Positions 26,123-40,607 of a stretch of 64,000 nt of DNA are shown piece by piece. Every line of letters starts with the position of its first letter. Within the stretch, counting starts at the first letter, position 1. The DNA is from Leclercia sp. AS011 (lineage in GTDB: Bacteria > Pseudomonadota > Gammaproteobacteria > Enterobacterales > Enterobacteriaceae), in the NCBI RefSeq assembly GCF_037152535.1, contig NZ_JBBCMA010000006.1, forward strand, positions 153,222 through 217,221, read 5' to 3'. The notes beneath the pieces are model-generated. The model was not told the origin of the DNA, did no database searches, and worked only from the letters and a program-made list of their open reading frames with translations. A program made the position numbers and the translations under genes.

Positions 26123-27442
26123 CTACGAGAACCAGGTTCCGTTGCGCCAGTGCCGGTGCCAAATCCAGCCCAGCGAGAGCCCCCGCAGGGCCAGGAACAC
26201 GCTCAGGGCCAGCCACAGGCCGTGGTTACCCAGCCACGGGAGGGTGAACAGCGTCAGGCCGAAACCGGCGGCCGCCACGGCCATGCTGTTGCGCATCTCT
26301 GCCCCGCGGGTTGCGCCGATAAACATGCCATCCAGCAAATAACACCAGACCCCTACCACCGGCAGGATCACCTGCCAGATAAGATAGTGGCTTGCCAAAG
26401 CGCGCAGCTCGGGCAGCGAGGTCAGCAGGGCAACGATCCGATCGCCTGCCAGAGCATAGACGAGGGCAAAGACCAGCGCCACCAGCCCGGACTGACGACA
26501 GGCCGCCCGCCACACCTCACGTAGCTGGCCGCTTTCCCGCGCGCCGTAGGCCTGGCCGGAGTGCGCCTCGACCGCATAGGCAAAGCCATCCAGCGCATAG
26601 GCGGTAAAGGTCAGCAGGGTCATCAGCACGGCGTTAACGGCGATGATCTCCGGGCCCAGCCGCGCGCCCATCACCGTCAGCGTCCCGAAGCAGAGCTGCA
26701 GCAGCAGCGAGCGCAGCATGATGTCGCGATTGAGCGCCAGCAGCTTACGGATATTGCCCCGCCAGCTCGCTTTCAGCAGCGCCAGCGAAATACCGCGCAG
26801 GGCCAGCACCCGCCAGACCATCCACAGTCCGATCAACAGAGTGGCGTACTCGGCGATCGCGGTCGCCAGCGCGGCCCCCTGCACGTTCATCTGCAGGCCC
26901 ATCACCAGCCAAAGATCCAGCACGATGTTAAGCAGGTTGCCCACTACCAGCAGGATCACCGGTGCCCGGGCATACTGTACGCCCAGCAGCCAGCCGAGCA
27001 GCACCAGGTTCGCCAGCGATGCCGGGGCGCTGAGCCAGCGGATCTCAAGGAAGCGCCGCGCCTGATGGAGAACGGCTTCGCTGCCGCCGACGATATGCAG
27101 CGCCAGGTCGATGAGCGGCGTGCGCAACAGCACAATCAGCAGTCCAGCACCCAGGGCGAGGATCAACGGCTGCACCAGCGCGCGGGCCAGACGCAGCGGA
27201 TCCTTTGCGCCATAGGCCTGGGCGGTGAGCCCGGTGGTGCTCATGCGCAAAAAGAGCAGCAGCATAAACAGGAAGCTGGTTGCCGTTGCGCCGATGGCGA
27301 CACCGCCGAGATAGACGGGCGAATCGAGGTGACCAATTACAGCCGTATCCACCAGCCCAAGCAGAGGGACGCTGATATTGGAGACGATCATGGGAAGTGC
27401 AAGACGCCACAACGCCTTGTCTGAAGCAGTCAGGAGAGACAT
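26123..27442 (-). CDS. dinF: MATE-family efflux protein DinF
   Basis: A 439-residue inner-membrane transporter with about 12 helices in two bundles (MATE/NorM family). It begins SDKALWRLALPMIVSNISVP and has the LVDTAVIGHLDSP segment after helix 1. It is the second gene of the SOS-controlled lexA-dinF operon, 63 bp after lexA. In E. coli it protects against oxidative stress and bile salts. A hairpin between the genes may lower its expression relative to lexA. Confidence 0.94.
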   Translation of the reverse strand: MSLLTASDKALWRLALPMIVSNISVPLLGLVDTAVIGHLDSPVYLGGVAIGATATSFLFMLLLFLRMSTTGLTAQAYGAKDPLRLARALVQPLILALGAGLLIVLLRTPLIDLALHIVGGSEAVLHQARRFLEIRWLSAPASLANLVLLGWLLGVQYARAPVILLVVGNLLNIVLDLWLVMGLQMNVQGAALATAIAEYATLLIGLWMVWRVLALRGISLALLKASWRGNIRKLLALNRDIMLRSLLLQLCFGTLTVMGARLGPEIIAVNAVLMTLLTFTAYALDGFAYAVEAHSGQAYGARESGQLREVWRAACRQSGLVALVFALVYALAGDRIVALLTSLPELRALASHYLIWQVILPVVGVWCYLLDGMFIGATRGAEMRNSMAVAAAGFGLTLFTLPWLGNHGLWLALSVFLALRGLSLGWIWHRHWRNGTWFS

Positions 27443-27470
27443 GAAAATGTTCGCCGGAGACAGGAAAAGC

Positions 27471-27493
27471 AGACTGCGGCAGTGCCGCAGTCT
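27471..27493. repeat. Perfect hairpin between lexA and dinF
   Basis: AGACTGCGGC AGT GCCGCAGTCT, a 10-bp perfect stem with a 3-nt loop, begins 12 bp after the lexA stop. On the minus strand GCTTTTCC follows, a weak T tract, so it may be a partial terminator inside the operon. Confidence 0.7.
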
Positions 27494-27505
27494 GTCAGAA
27501 AGCAG

Positions 27506-28114
27506 TTATAACCACTCACCGTTGCGGATGACGCCAACCGCCAGACCTTCGATGGAGAAGTTATTTTCACGCAGGTCGACAACAATCGGGGAAAACTCGC
27601 TGTTTTCCGGCAGCAGCTGCACGGTGTTGCCCTGCTTTTTCAGGCGCTTAACGGTGACTTCGTCATCGATGCGCGCCACCACGACCTGACCATTACGCAC
27701 GTCCTGGGTTTTATGTACCGCCAGCAGATCGCCGTCCAGGATACCGATATCTTTCATCGACATGCCGCTTACGCGCAGCAGAAAATCTGCGCTCGGTTTG
27801 AACATGCCCGGATCGACCTGATAGTGGCCTTCAATGTGCTGTTGCGCCAGCAGCGGTTCACCAGCGGCGACGCGACCGACGAGCGGCAGGCCCTCTTCGG
27901 CTTCAACCAGCAGGCGAATACCGCGAGACGCACCGGAGACAATCTCAAGCACACCCTTGCGCGCCAGTGCCTTAAGGTGCTCTTCGGCGGCATTTGGAGA
28001 ACGGAAGCCAAGACGCTGCGCGATTTCTGCACGCGTCGGCGGCATACCCGTCTGGCCGATATGATCCCGAATGAGATCAAACACCTCTTGCTGCCTGGTC
28101 GTTAACGCTTTCAT
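27506..28114 (-). CDS. lexA: SOS repressor LexA
   Basis: A 202-residue repressor-protease, the same length as E. coli LexA. The HTH domain (1-70) begins [19 protein letters not shown]. The cleavage site Ala-Gly lies in GRVAAGEPL near residue 84. The catalytic Ser119 is in SGMSMKDIG and Lys156 in [13 protein letters not shown]. RecA filaments trigger self-cleavage and SOS induction. Two LexA boxes precede the gene and dinF follows it. Confidence 0.98.
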   Translation of the reverse strand: MKALTTRQQEVFDLIRDHIGQTGMPPTRAEIAQRLGFRSPNAAEEHLKALARKGVLEIVSGASRGIRLLVEAEEGLPLVGRVAAGEPLLAQQHIEGHYQVDPGMFKPSADFLLRVSGMSMKDIGILDGDLLAVHKTQDVRNGQVVVARIDDEVTVKRLKKQGNTVQLLPENSEFSPIVVDLRENNFSIEGLAVGVIRNGEWL

Positions 28115-28122
28115 TCCGCCCC

Positions 28123-28159
28123 CTGGGTGTATATACAGTTATGCTGTGAGTATATACAG
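28123..28159. promoter_or_regulatory. Two LexA boxes of the lexA promoter
   Basis: CTGGGTGTATATACAG at 28123-28138 and CTGTGAGTATATACAG at 28144-28159 both fit CTG-N10-CAG. This tandem pair, five bp apart, matches the E. coli lexA autoregulatory site. Confidence 0.93.
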
Positions 28160-28223
28160 CTAAAGGTGATTTTGGAACCACAAACCGCATAAAAAACCAG
28201 AGACTTGTTCGGTTTCTGAAGGC

Positions 28224-28592
28224 TTATCGTAAATGTCCCCAAAGCAGCGTGACCCAGGTAAACAACGCAACCATAATCGCCATCAGCACGGCGGCAGAGC
28301 CCATATCTTTTGCCCGGCCCGACAGCTCATGAAAGTCAGAGCCGATGCGGTCGACTACCGCCTCAATCGCACTGTTCAGAATTTCGACTATCATCACCAA
28401 CATCACCGAGCCAATCAGGAGTACGCGGGTAATGGGATCAACGTCCAGCCAGCAGGCAATGATAATCGCCGCGACGACCGCAACACCCTCCTGGCGAAAT
28501 GCGGCTTCATTGATCCAGGCAGCACGGATGCCCTTCCATGAATAGCCGGCAGCTTTAATGATTCGGGTTAACCCAGTGGTATTATTGGCCAT
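28224..28592 (-). CDS. dgkA: Diacylglycerol kinase DgkA
   Basis: A 122-residue inner-membrane trimeric kinase, the same length as E. coli DgkA. An amphipathic N-terminus is followed by three membrane helices. The conserved catalytic region EILNSAIEAVVDRIG is around residues 69-83. It phosphorylates diacylglycerol released during periplasmic glucan and LPS modification, returning it to phospholipid synthesis. It is divergent from plsB, also a phosphatidate-forming enzyme. Confidence 0.96.
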   Translation of the reverse strand: MANNTTGLTRIIKAAGYSWKGIRAAWINEAAFRQEGVAVVAAIIIACWLDVDPITRVLLIGSVMLVMIVEILNSAIEAVVDRIGSDFHELSGRAKDMGSAAVLMAIMVALFTWVTLLWGHLR

Positions 28593-28747
28593 TAAAAGAA
28601 ACCTTTCTTCGAAAATAGCGTCAGAAACGGTGGTTTAAGCGCCTGGCGCAGCCACCGGAAGTATGACGGGTAACAACAGAAATTTTGCGCGCTTTCTGTT
28701 ATCCTTGCGCCGCAATTGCATTTTTAACCAGAGGCTTTACATCGTTT

Positions 28748-31168
28748 ATGTCTGGCTGGCCACGAATTTACTACAAATTACTTAATTTACCATTAAGCGT
28801 CCTGGTAAAAAGCAAGTCTATTCCGGCGGTTCCGACGCTGGAATTGGGACTCGATACCTCGCGTCCTATTATGTACGTTTTGCCTTATAACTCGAAGGCC
28901 GACTTGCTGACGCTGCGCGCCCAATGCCTGGCGCACGATCTTCCCGATCCACTGGAACCGCTGGAGATCGACGGCACCCAGCTGCCGCGCTACATTTTTA
29001 TCCACGGTGGCCCTCGCGTGTTCACCTGGTACACCCCGAAAGAAGAGTCGATCAAGCTGTTCCATGACTACCTCGACCTGCACCGCAGCAACCCGCTGCT
29101 GGACGTGCAGATGGTGCCGGTGTCGGTGATGTTTGGCCGTCGTCCCGGGCGCGATAAAGGCGAGGAGAATCCGCCGTTGCGCATGCTCAACGGGGTGCAG
29201 AAATTTTTCGCCGTCAACTGGCTGGGCCGCGACAGCTTTGTCCGTTTTTCACCGTCAGTCTCCCTGCGCCGCATGGCCGATGAGCACGGTACGGATAAGA
29301 CCATCGCTCAGAAGCTGGCCCGCGTGGCGCGCATGCACTTTGCACGTCAGCGTCTGGCTGCAGTAGGCCCGCGCCTGCCGGCTCGTCAGGATCTGTTTAA
29401 TAAGCTGCTGGCCTCGAAAGCCATCGCCCGTGCCGTCGAAGACGAAGCGCGCAGCAAAAAAATCTCCCACGAGAAGGCGCAGCAAAACGCCATTGCCCTG
29501 ATGGAAGAGATTGCGGCCAACTTCTCCTACGAGATGATCCGCCTCAGCGACCGTATCCTGAGCTTTACCTGGAACCGTCTCTACCAGGGGATCAACGTGC
29601 ACAACGCCGAGCGTGTGCGCCAGCTTGCCCACGACGGCCATGAGATTGTCTACGTGCCCTGCCACCGCAGCCACATGGACTACCTGCTGCTCTCGTACGT
29701 GCTCTATCATCAGGGGCTGGTGCCGCCGCATATCGCTGCGGGTATCAACCTCAACTTCTGGCCGGCAGGCCCGATCTTCCGCCGTCTGGGTGCGTTCTTT
29801 ATTCGCCGTACCTTTAAGGGCAACAAACTCTACTCCACCGTGTTCCGTGAGTATCTGGGCGAGCTGTTCAGCCGCGGCTACTCGGTGGAATATTTCGTCG
29901 AGGGGGGTCGTTCCCGTACCGGGCGTCTGCTCGATCCGAAGACCGGCACCCTGTCGATGACCATTCAGGCGATGCTGCGTGGCGGTACGCGTCCGATCAC
30001 CCTGGTGCCGATCTACATCGGTTACGAGCACGTGATGGAAGTGGGTACCTACGCCAAAGAGCTGCGCGGTGCCACCAAAGAGAAAGAGAGCCTGCTGCAG
30101 ATGCTGCGCGGTCTGAGCAAGCTGCGTAATCTCGGCCAGGGCTATGTCAACTTCGGCGAACCTATGCCGCTGATGACTTACCTGAATCACCGTGTGCCGG
30201 AGTGGCGCGAGTCCATCGATCCAATCGAAGCGGTGCGTCCGGCCTGGCTGACGCCGACGGTCAACGCCATTGCTGCCGATCTGATGGTGCGTATTAACAA
30301 CGCCGGGGCGGCCAACGCCATGAACCTGTGTTGTACCGCCCTGCTGGCCTCTCGCCAGCGCTCGCTCACCCGCGAGCAGCTGACCGAGCAGCTCAACTGC
30401 TATCTGAATCTGATGCGCAACGTGCCCTACGCGGCAGATTCTACGGTACCGACCGCCAGCGCCAGCGAGCTGATCGAGCACGCGCTGCAGATGAACAAGT
30501 TCGAGGTCGAGAAGGACACCATTGGCGATATCATCATTCTGCCGCGCGAGCAGGCGGTACTGATGACCTACTACCGCAACAACATTGCGCACATGCTGAT
30601 GCTGCCTTCGCTGATGGCCGCCATCATTACCCAGCATCGCCAGATCACCCGTCAGGCACTGCTGGAGCATGTTACTGCCCTCTATCCGATGCTGAAAGCC
30701 GAGCTGTTCCTGCGCTGGAGCAACGAGGAGCTGGCAGAGGTGCTGGATCAGCAGATTGCAGAGCTGACCCGCCAGGGACTGATTTCGCACAAAGATGACG
30801 CTCTGCTGATCAATCCATCCCGGGCCCGCACGCTGCAGTTGCTGGCGGCGGGTGCACGCGAAACCATACAGCGCTACGCCATTACTTTCTGGCTGCTGAG
30901 CGCCAACCCGTCGATCAACCGCGGTACGCTGGAGAAAGAGAGCCGCACCCTGGCACAGCGTCTGTCGATGCTGCACGGCATCAACGCGCCGGAATTCTTC
31001 GACAAAGCGGTGTTCAGTTCGCTGGTGTTAACGCTGCGCGACGAAGGGTATATCAGTGACAGTGGTGATGCCGAGCCGGAAGAGACGATGAAGGTGTACC
31101 AGATGCTGGCAGACCTGATTACCTCCGACGTGCGCTTAACGATTGAGAGCGCGACGCAGGGGGAATAG
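28748..31168 (+). CDS. plsB: Glycerol-3-phosphate acyltransferase PlsB
   Basis: An 806-residue inner-membrane-associated enzyme (E. coli 807) that acylates sn-glycerol 3-phosphate at position 1, the first step of phospholipid synthesis. The acyltransferase signature HRSHMD (HX4D) is near residue 306, followed by the conserved [22 protein letters not shown] and LVPIYIGYE blocks. The ATG at 28748 ([10 protein letters not shown]) matches the conserved start; 21 in-frame residues upstream are not used. Confidence 0.97.
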   Translation: MSGWPRIYYKLLNLPLSVLVKSKSIPAVPTLELGLDTSRPIMYVLPYNSKADLLTLRAQCLAHDLPDPLEPLEIDGTQLPRYIFIHGGPRVFTWYTPKEESIKLFHDYLDLHRSNPLLDVQMVPVSVMFGRRPGRDKGEENPPLRMLNGVQKFFAVNWLGRDSFVRFSPSVSLRRMADEHGTDKTIAQKLARVARMHFARQRLAAVGPRLPARQDLFNKLLASKAIARAVEDEARSKKISHEKAQQNAIALMEEIAANFSYEMIRLSDRILSFTWNRLYQGINVHNAERVRQLAHDGHEIVYVPCHRSHMDYLLLSYVLYHQGLVPPHIAAGINLNFWPAGPIFRRLGAFFIRRTFKGNKLYSTVFREYLGELFSRGYSVEYFVEGGRSRTGRLLDPKTGTLSMTIQAMLRGGTRPITLVPIYIGYEHVMEVGTYAKELRGATKEKESLLQMLRGLSKLRNLGQGYVNFGEPMPLMTYLNHRVPEWRESIDPIEAVRPAWLTPTVNAIAADLMVRINNAGAANAMNLCCTALLASRQRSLTREQLTEQLNCYLNLMRNVPYAADSTVPTASASELIEHALQMNKFEVEKDTIGDIIILPREQAVLMTYYRNNIAHMLMLPSLMAAIITQHRQITRQALLEHVTALYPMLKAELFLRWSNEELAEVLDQQIAELTRQGLISHKDDALLINPSRARTLQLLAAGARETIQRYAITFWLLSANPSINRGTLEKESRTLAQRLSMLHGINAPEFFDKAVFSSLVLTLRDEGYISDSGDAEPEETMKVYQMLADLITSDVRLTIESATQGE

Positions 31169-31174
31169 TGCGTA

Positions 31175-31261
31175 AAAATGCCGGGTGGCGGCTCCGCCGT
31201 ACCCGGCCTACGATACAGAACCTGTAGGCCCGGTAAGCGCCAGCGCCACCGGGCATTTTTT
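31175..31261. repeat. BIME repeat pair between plsB and ubiA
   Basis: Two inverted REP units (GCCGGGTGGCGGCTCCGCC and GCGCCAGCGCCACCGGGC) flanked by AAAAATG and CATTTTTT. The whole forms a long stem with A and T tracts, so it can also serve as a bidirectional terminator for the convergent genes. Confidence 0.85.
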
Positions 31262-32130
31262 TATGCCCAGTAACTCACCGCAAGGCCGAGGAACAATACC
31301 AGCCCGACATAGTTATTGTTCAAAAAGGCTTTAAAACAGGCGTCGCGCTCGCGGTTGGCGATAAGCTTCTGCTGGTAGATAAACAGTACCCCTGCCGCCG
31401 CAACCGCCGCGTAAAAGGCTCCGTTCAGCTGGTTCAGGTAACCAATCGCCACCATCAGCCCCAGCACCGCCACCTGCAAAATCCCGATGATCAGCTTGTC
31501 CTGACGGCCAAACAGAATGGCGGTAGATTTGATACCAATCTTCAGGTCATCGTCCCGGTCGACCATTGCGTACTGGGTATCGTAAGCCACCGCCCAGAGG
31601 ATGTTGGCAAGGAACATCAGCCAGCAGCTCAAGGGTACGCTTTCGCTGACGGCGGCAAACGCCATCGGGATCGACCAGCCAAAGGCCGCCCCCAGCACCA
31701 CCTGCGGCAGATGGGTGTAGCGCTTCATAAACGGATACACCCAGGCCAGCGCCAGCGCGGCTACCGAGAGCAGGATGGTCATGGTGTTCAGGGTCAGCAC
31801 CAGCAGGAACGACAGCAGGACCAGCACTATAAACAGCGTGCGTGCCTCTTTCTCGGTGACATCGCCGCTCGGCAGCGGGCGATTCGCGGTGCGTTTCACA
31901 TGGCCATCAAACTTACGGTCGGCATAGTCGTTGACGACGCAGCCTGCCGCGCGCATCAACCAGACGCCCGCCACAAACACCGCCAGGATCCACAGCGGCG
32001 GCAGCCCGGGGGTGGCTACCCACAGCGCCCACAGGGTCGGCCACAGCAGCAGCAACGCCCCGATCGGCTTGTCGGTGCGCATCAGGCGGTGGTACGCCAG
32101 CAGCTTGTTCTGCGTCAGACTCCACTCCAT
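31261..32130 (-). CDS. ubiA: 4-hydroxybenzoate octaprenyltransferase UbiA
   Basis: A 289-residue polytopic inner-membrane prenyltransferase (E. coli 290). Both Mg2+-diphosphate motifs are seen: [15 protein letters not shown] near residue 67 and [12 protein letters not shown] near residue 191. It joins octaprenyl diphosphate to 4-hydroxybenzoate in ubiquinone synthesis. It follows ubiC by 12 bp in the same operon. Confidence 0.97.
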   Translation of the reverse strand: MEWSLTQNKLLAYHRLMRTDKPIGALLLLWPTLWALWVATPGLPPLWILAVFVAGVWLMRAAGCVVNDYADRKFDGHVKRTANRPLPSGDVTEKEARTLFIVLVLLSFLLVLTLNTMTILLSVAALALAWVYPFMKRYTHLPQVVLGAAFGWSIPMAFAAVSESVPLSCWLMFLANILWAVAYDTQYAMVDRDDDLKIGIKSTAILFGRQDKLIIGILQVAVLGLMVAIGYLNQLNGAFYAAVAAAGVLFIYQQKLIANRERDACFKAFLNNNYVGLVLFLGLAVSYWA

Positions 32131-32142
32131 TTTCTCTTCCTC

Positions 32143-32640
32143 TTAGTACAGCGGCGACGCCGGTAAAAACAGCTCGGTCAGCATCAGGGGTTTACCACTC
32201 AAGCGCAGGCGGGAACGGCGTCCCCACAGCCCGGCATCGCGACCAATTTCAATAAAATCACGGGTCAGCTCGGAGGAGGTGAACAGATAACGCCCCAGCG
32301 GAGTTGTGCCCATCTGCTGTAGCGCCAGCTCCGGCCCGGTGAGGGTGGACTCGGGTACCACGGTGCGTCCGGCCAGCCACGGCTCGCCGTCGGCACAGAG
32401 CAGGATCTCACGCAGCCAGTAGCGCGCCTCTTTCGGCAGCAACGGCAGTTCATCCGCGACCGCGTCAGGCGTGACAAATCCCTCCTGAATGAGGGTGACG
32501 GTGACCTTTTTGCCCTGCTGCTCAAAACGTTTGGTCATGGAATCTTCCAGCAGCAGCCAGTCGAGCTGCTCCGGTTCCAGCGCAGGGATTTCGTCAAAAT
32601 AACGCAGCGCGCGCAGAAGCAAAAGCGCGGGGTGTGACAT
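32143..32640 (-). CDS. ubiC: Chorismate pyruvate-lyase UbiC
   Basis: A 165-residue cytosolic enzyme, the same length as E. coli UbiC. It converts chorismate to 4-hydroxybenzoate and pyruvate, the committed step of ubiquinone synthesis. Conserved segments include [20 protein letters not shown], with the substrate-binding Arg and Leu, and the C-terminal [17 protein letters not shown] with the active-site Glu. It is first in the ubiCA operon. Confidence 0.97.
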   Translation of the reverse strand: MSHPALLLLRALRYFDEIPALEPEQLDWLLLEDSMTKRFEQQGKKVTVTLIQEGFVTPDAVADELPLLPKEARYWLREILLCADGEPWLAGRTVVPESTLTGPELALQQMGTTPLGRYLFTSSELTRDFIEIGRDAGLWGRRSRLRLSGKPLMLTELFLPASPLY

Positions 32641-32821
32641 GCCAGACTCTCCGATACATAACGTGAAGCTATTGTATCGCAGAAACGCAGAATGGGGGCG
32701 GGCAAACGTGAACTAGCGAACATTATCGCAACAGAGATGCAACAGCGGCAGACCGTGCAAAAAAAGTGCGCCCGTAAGGGCGCACCAAACTACTGACAAA
32801 ATCAGCACTGTGGGGAGACGG

Positions 32822-33784
32822 TCACCCCTTGCCTTTTACACTGCTGATAAAGGTGGAACGGGCAGTGGTCGAGCCTAAGCGCTCGGCTTCATCAAGGAGT
32901 TTCAGCGCCTTGTCGACGTCGCCTTTATCAACGGCCTGTTTGATGGCCTGATTGAAGTAGGTTTCGGTGTCGTTAAGCACCGGCGCGCTCTTCTTCGCGG
33001 CAACCGGGGCAGCTACAGGGGCAGCAGCGGTAGCCGGTGCGGCGACTGGCGCGGCATAGACCGGAGCAGGTGCGGCGGTATTACCCACGGTGACCGGGCC
33101 GGTGCCGGAGGAGCCAAACAGCGGGCCAACCAGCACGCTGGAGGCGTTGTTGGTGGAGACTTTCAGCTTCAGCTCACCCTCGGTGACGTGGCGGGCAAGC
33201 GGGTCCGGGATATCCGGCACGGCATTGCCGGTACCTTTGGCATAGGCTTTTGCCGGATTGATCAGTTTGGTGGTTTGCTGCAGATCTTTATCGGTAGTAA
33301 ACACCAGCACATAGAGTTTTTGCTGGCCCAGCGCAGGAGTCAGGCGCATCACCCCTTCCAGACGGTCAGCGCTCATCACGCCCGGCTCTTGGTAGGTGAA
33401 GTATTCGCTCGGGAAGTAGGCTGATGGCGTCAGGTTCTGATCCAGAATCAACACGTTCGGCGCAAATACGCTGGTTTGTTTGTTCACAATACTGGTCAGC
33501 GTCAGGGTGATTTCACCGATATTGGCCGGCACGCTGTAGGCGGCTACCGGGCCGGCGATCCCCGGCACATTCAAGGACTGACCGCCGGTAGAAAGCTGGG
33601 TGGTCTGGGCTTTAGACTGGTCGACAGGCGTCCAGACCAGCTGTTGCAGCGCGGCTGCCGGGACAGCAGGTGCGGCGCTGGTGTTTTGCGGAACAAAGTT
33701 AACGTCAGCGAGAGTGATGGCAGGCATACTTGCCAGCAACCCTGCTGAGAGGCACAGCGCGACGAGACTTTTCTTCATTTTCAT
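32822..33784 (-). CDS. malM: Periplasmic maltose operon protein MalM
   Basis: A 320-residue exported protein (E. coli 306) at the end of malK-lamB-malM. The signal peptide ends near SMPAITLA. The body aligns with MalM throughout, except for an Ala/Pro/Val-rich linker near residues 230-270 that is longer than in E. coli and accounts for the extra length. The C-terminal helical KGDVDKALKLLDEAERLGS is conserved. Its exact role in maltose use is unknown. The ATG at 33784 follows GAGG and gives MKMKKSL; a longer in-frame start has no support. Confidence 0.93.
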   Translation of the reverse strand: MKMKKSLVALCLSAGLLASMPAITLADVNFVPQNTSAAPAVPAAALQQLVWTPVDQSKAQTTQLSTGGQSLNVPGIAGPVAAYSVPANIGEITLTLTSIVNKQTSVFAPNVLILDQNLTPSAYFPSEYFTYQEPGVMSADRLEGVMRLTPALGQQKLYVLVFTTDKDLQQTTKLINPAKAYAKGTGNAVPDIPDPLARHVTEGELKLKVSTNNASSVLVGPLFGSSGTGPVTVGNTAAPAPVYAAPVAAPATAAAPVAAPVAAKKSAPVLNDTETYFNQAIKQAVDKGDVDKALKLLDEAERLGSTTARSTFISSVKGKG

Positions 33785-33849
33785 TGTTATTACCTCAGAT
33801 AGCACAAGTACTGCGGTGGCCAGGCAATAGCGCGCAGGACTCTATGAAG

Positions 33850-33869
33850 AGAGGGGCTTGCGCCCCTCT
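33850..33869 (-). terminator. Hairpin between lamB and malM
   Basis: AGAGGGGC, TTGC loop, GCCCCTCT sits 29 bp after the lamB stop. The T tract is poor on the minus strand, so it more likely protects the abundant lamB message and attenuates malM than ends transcription. Confidence 0.6.
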
Positions 33870-33897
33870 TTTAGGTCAGTACATCAGGTGTTACGTA

Positions 33898-35241
<1,344 letters not shown>

Positions 35242-35276
35242 TCACCTGATGGTTTCGTGCTTATTATTGGGATTGC

Positions 35277-36386
<1,110 letters not shown>

Positions 36387-36489
36387 GCCCTACTCCCTTC
36401 GTTACAACCTGTCATCGACAGAAACATTCAATATGGGCTGACTATGCGGTATCGCGCGGCGTCGCGAATCCTCCACCCCCTGCCTTTTT

Positions 36490-36690
36490 TATGGGGGAGG
36501 AGGCGGGAGGATGAGAGAGAGGAGTCAGCCAGCGCGGCTGGGGGGCTGAGGCTAAATTCGTGATGTCACTGGCAAAATTCACCGTACTTTTATGTGCGCT
36601 GGGACACATAACTCAATTTTATGCAACGCAGATCACATAAAACGGGGGTGGGGCGTAGGGGGCGGGAGGATGGAAAGAGGATGTCAAATA
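36490..36690. promoter_or_regulatory. malK/malE divergent control region with MalT boxes
   Basis: The malK-malE gap (36387-36755) has two clusters of purine-rich GGGGAGGAGG-like MalT boxes. One is at 36493-36515 (GGGGGAGGAGG, GGGAGGATGAG) and one at 36643-36673 (GGGGGTGGGG, GGGGGCGGGAGGATGG). Between them TGTGCGCTGGGACACA (36593-36608) resembles a degenerate CRP site. The layout corresponds to the E. coli malEp-malKp region activated jointly by MalT-maltotriose and CRP. Confidence 0.8.
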
Positions 36691-36710
36691 AGGAGACTGA
36701 GCGACGTTGA

Positions 36711-37946
<1,236 letters not shown>

Positions 37947-37953
37947 GTAACAG

Positions 37954-38031
37954 CGGCGGGTGGCGCTTCGCTTACCCGCCCTACTACTACGGCTCGGACC
38001 GTAGGTCAGGTAAGCGGAGCGCCACCTGACA
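37954..38031. repeat. REP pair between malE and malF
   Basis: Inverted REP units (GCGGCGGGTGGCGCTTCGC and GGAGCGCCACCTGAC) fill the malE-malF gap. E. coli has a REP at the same position, known to stabilise malE mRNA and make MalE far more abundant than MalF. Confidence 0.85.
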
Positions 38032-38063
38032 ATAAGTTTTCACAGTTGTAGAGGAAGATCCCC

Positions 38064-39608
38064 ATGGATGTCGTTAAAAAGAAACATTGGTGGCAAAGCG
38101 ACGCGCTGAAATGGTCAGTGATTGGTCTGCTGGGCTTGCTGGTGGGTTACCTTATTGTTTTGATGTACGCCCAGGGGGAGTACCTGTTTGCCGCCATGAC
38201 GCTGATCTTAAGCGCGGTCGGCCTCTATATTTTCGCCAATCGTAAAGCCTACGCCTGGCGCTATGTTTATCCGGGCGTGGCCGGGATGGGGCTGTTTGTC
38301 CTGTTCCCCCTGATTTGTACCATCGCCATTGCCTTCACCAACTACAGCAGCACCAACCAGCTCGCGCAAGAGCGCGCCCAGCAGGTGCTGATGGACCGTT
38401 CTTATCAGGCCGGTAAGACCTTCAACTTTGGCCTTTACCCGGCCGGGGACGAATGGAAGCTGGCGCTGACCGACGATGCCGCAGGCAAATACTACGTCTC
38501 CGATGCCTTTAAATTTGGCGGCGAGCAGAAGCTGGCCCTGAAAGAGGCCGACGCTCTGCCGGAAGGGGAACGCGCTAACCTGCGTGTCATCACCCAGAAC
38601 CGCCAGGCGCTTACCCAGATCACCGCCGAGCTGCCGGACGAAAGCAAAGTGGTGATGAGCTCCCTGCGCCAGTTCTCCGGCACTCGCCCGCTCTACACGC
38701 TGGGCGATGACAGCACGCTCACCAACAACCAGACCGGCGTGAAGTACCGTCCGAACAATGAGATTGGCTTCTACCAGTCCGTGAATGCTGACGGCAACTG
38801 GGGCGACGATAAGCTCAGCCCGGGCTATACCGTCACCATCGGCTGGGACAACTTTACTCGCGTATTCACTGACGAAGGCATTCAGAAACCGTTCTTCGCC
38901 ATCTTCGTCTGGACCGTGGTCTTCTCGGTACTGACCGTGATCCTGACCGTGGCCGTCGGCATGGTGCTGGCCTGCCTGGTCCAGTGGGAAGCGTTAAAAG
39001 GGAAGGCGATTTACCGCGTCCTGTTGATCCTGCCGTACGCCGTGCCGTCGTTCATTTCGATTCTGATTTTCAAGGGTCTGTTCAACCAGAGCTTTGGTGA
39101 AATCAACATGATGCTGAGCGGGCTGTTTGGCATCAAACCGGCCTGGTTCAGCGACCCGACCACTGCCCGGACCATGATCGTGATCGTCAACACCTGGCTC
39201 GGCTATCCGTACATGATGATCCTGTGCATGGGGCTGCTGAAGGCGATCCCGGACGACCTGTACGAAGCCTCGGCGATGGACGGTGCGACCCCGTTCCAGA
39301 ACTTCTTTAAGATTACGCTGCCGCTGCTGATCAAGCCGCTGACGCCGCTGATGATCGCCAGCTTCGCCTTTAACTTTAACAACTTCGTGCTGATTCAGCT
39401 GTTGACCAACGGTGGCCCGGACCGTCTCGGCACCACCACGCCAGCCGGTTATACCGACCTGCTCGTGAGCTACACCTACCGTATCGCCTTCGAAGGCGGC
39501 GGCGGTCAGGACTTCGGTCTGGCGGCAGCGATTGCCACCCTGATCTTCCTGCTGGTAGGCGCGCTGGCGATTGTGAACCTGAAAGCCACACGCATGAAAT
39601 TCGACTAA
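38064..39608 (+). CDS. malF: Maltose transporter permease MalF
   Basis: A 514-residue inner-membrane permease, the same length as E. coli MalF. Eight membrane helices, with the large periplasmic P2 loop between helices 3 and 4 (about 95-275). The EAA loop [20 protein letters not shown] near residue 400 docks on MalK. It forms the translocation path with MalG. It is preceded by AGAGGAAG and a REP and is 14 bp before malG. Confidence 0.97.
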   Translation: MDVVKKKHWWQSDALKWSVIGLLGLLVGYLIVLMYAQGEYLFAAMTLILSAVGLYIFANRKAYAWRYVYPGVAGMGLFVLFPLICTIAIAFTNYSSTNQLAQERAQQVLMDRSYQAGKTFNFGLYPAGDEWKLALTDDAAGKYYVSDAFKFGGEQKLALKEADALPEGERANLRVITQNRQALTQITAELPDESKVVMSSLRQFSGTRPLYTLGDDSTLTNNQTGVKYRPNNEIGFYQSVNADGNWGDDKLSPGYTVTIGWDNFTRVFTDEGIQKPFFAIFVWTVVFSVLTVILTVAVGMVLACLVQWEALKGKAIYRVLLILPYAVPSFISILIFKGLFNQSFGEINMMLSGLFGIKPAWFSDPTTARTMIVIVNTWLGYPYMMILCMGLLKAIPDDLYEASAMDGATPFQNFFKITLPLLIKPLTPLMIASFAFNFNNFVLIQLLTNGGPDRLGTTTPAGYTDLLVSYTYRIAFEGGGGQDFGLAAAIATLIFLLVGALAIVNLKATRMKFD

Positions 39609-39622
39609 GGAGGGCACAGAAC

Positions 39623-40513
39623 ATGTCTATGGTCCAACCCAAATCTCAGAAGCTGCGCCTCTTCGCCACGCACTTAGGCCTGCTGATTTTTATCGCGGCG
39701 ATCATGTTCCCGCTGCTGATGGTTATCGCCATCTCCCTGCGTTCGGGTAACTTCGCCACCGGCAGCCTGATCCCGGATCACATCTCCTGGGAGCACTGGA
39801 AGCTGGCGCTGGGCTTCAGCGTGGAGCACGCCGATGGCCGCGTCACGCCGCCGCCGTTCCCGGTCCTGCTGTGGCTGTGGAACTCGATTAAAGTAGCGAC
39901 CATCACCGCGATCGGTATCGTGACCCTCTCCACCACCTGCGCCTACGCCTTTGCCCGTATGCGCTTTAAAGGGAAAGCCACGCTGCTGAAAGGAATGCTG
40001 ATTTTCCAGATGTTCCCGGCGGTACTGTCGCTGGTAGCCCTGTATGCGTTGTTCGATCGCCTCGGTCAGTATGTGCCGTTCATCGGCCTGAACACCCACG
40101 GTGGGGTGATTTTCGCCTACCTCGGCGGGATCGCGCTGCACGTCTGGACCATCAAAGGCTATTTCGAAACCATCGACAACTCGCTGGAAGAAGCGGCCTC
40201 GCTGGATGGCGCAACCCCGTGGCAGGCGTTCCGCCTGGTGCTGCTGCCGCTCTCGGTGCCGATTCTGGCGGTGGTCTTTATTCTGTCGTTTATCGCCGCC
40301 ATCACCGAAGTGCCGGTCGCATCACTGCTGCTGCGTGATGTGAACAGCTACACCCTGGCGGTAGGGATGCAGCAATACCTCAACCCACAAAACTACCTGT
40401 GGGGCGACTTTGCCGCAGCCGCTGTCCTCTCCGCTATCCCGATCACCGTCGTGTTCCTGCTGGCCCAGCGCTGGCTGGTGAACGGCCTGACCGCGGGGGG
40501 CGTGAAAGGTTAA
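39623..40513 (+). CDS. malG: Maltose transporter permease MalG
   Basis: A 296-residue inner-membrane permease, the same length as E. coli MalG, with six helices. The EAA loop [20 protein letters not shown] is near residue 190. The C-terminal LTAGGVKG tail, which reaches toward the MalE site, is intact. It is the last gene of malEFG and is followed by a strong terminator. Confidence 0.97.
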   Translation: MSMVQPKSQKLRLFATHLGLLIFIAAIMFPLLMVIAISLRSGNFATGSLIPDHISWEHWKLALGFSVEHADGRVTPPPFPVLLWLWNSIKVATITAIGIVTLSTTCAYAFARMRFKGKATLLKGMLIFQMFPAVLSLVALYALFDRLGQYVPFIGLNTHGGVIFAYLGGIALHVWTIKGYFETIDNSLEEAASLDGATPWQAFRLVLLPLSVPILAVVFILSFIAAITEVPVASLLLRDVNSYTLAVGMQQYLNPQNYLWGDFAAAAVLSAIPITVVFLLAQRWLVNGLTAGGVKG

Positions 40514-40582
40514 GTTTCATTGTTATGCCACTGCAACCCTCAACTTTGCCTTGATGTCTTAATCCAACTTGTGACTGTATTC

Positions 40583-40607
40583 GGCGGCCCTCGGGCCGCC
40601 TTTTTTT
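40583..40607. terminator. Terminator after malG
   Basis: GGCGGCCC TC GGGCCGCC followed by seven T on the plus strand. The T tract overlaps the psiE stop codon on the other strand, so the ends are tightly packed. Confidence 0.92.

Noticed and set aside
36490..36680. Repeated GGGAGG-type units suggesting a short tandem repeat or CRISPR-like array
   Set aside because: Units are irregular in spacing and sequence and match MalT boxes at the expected malK-malE position.
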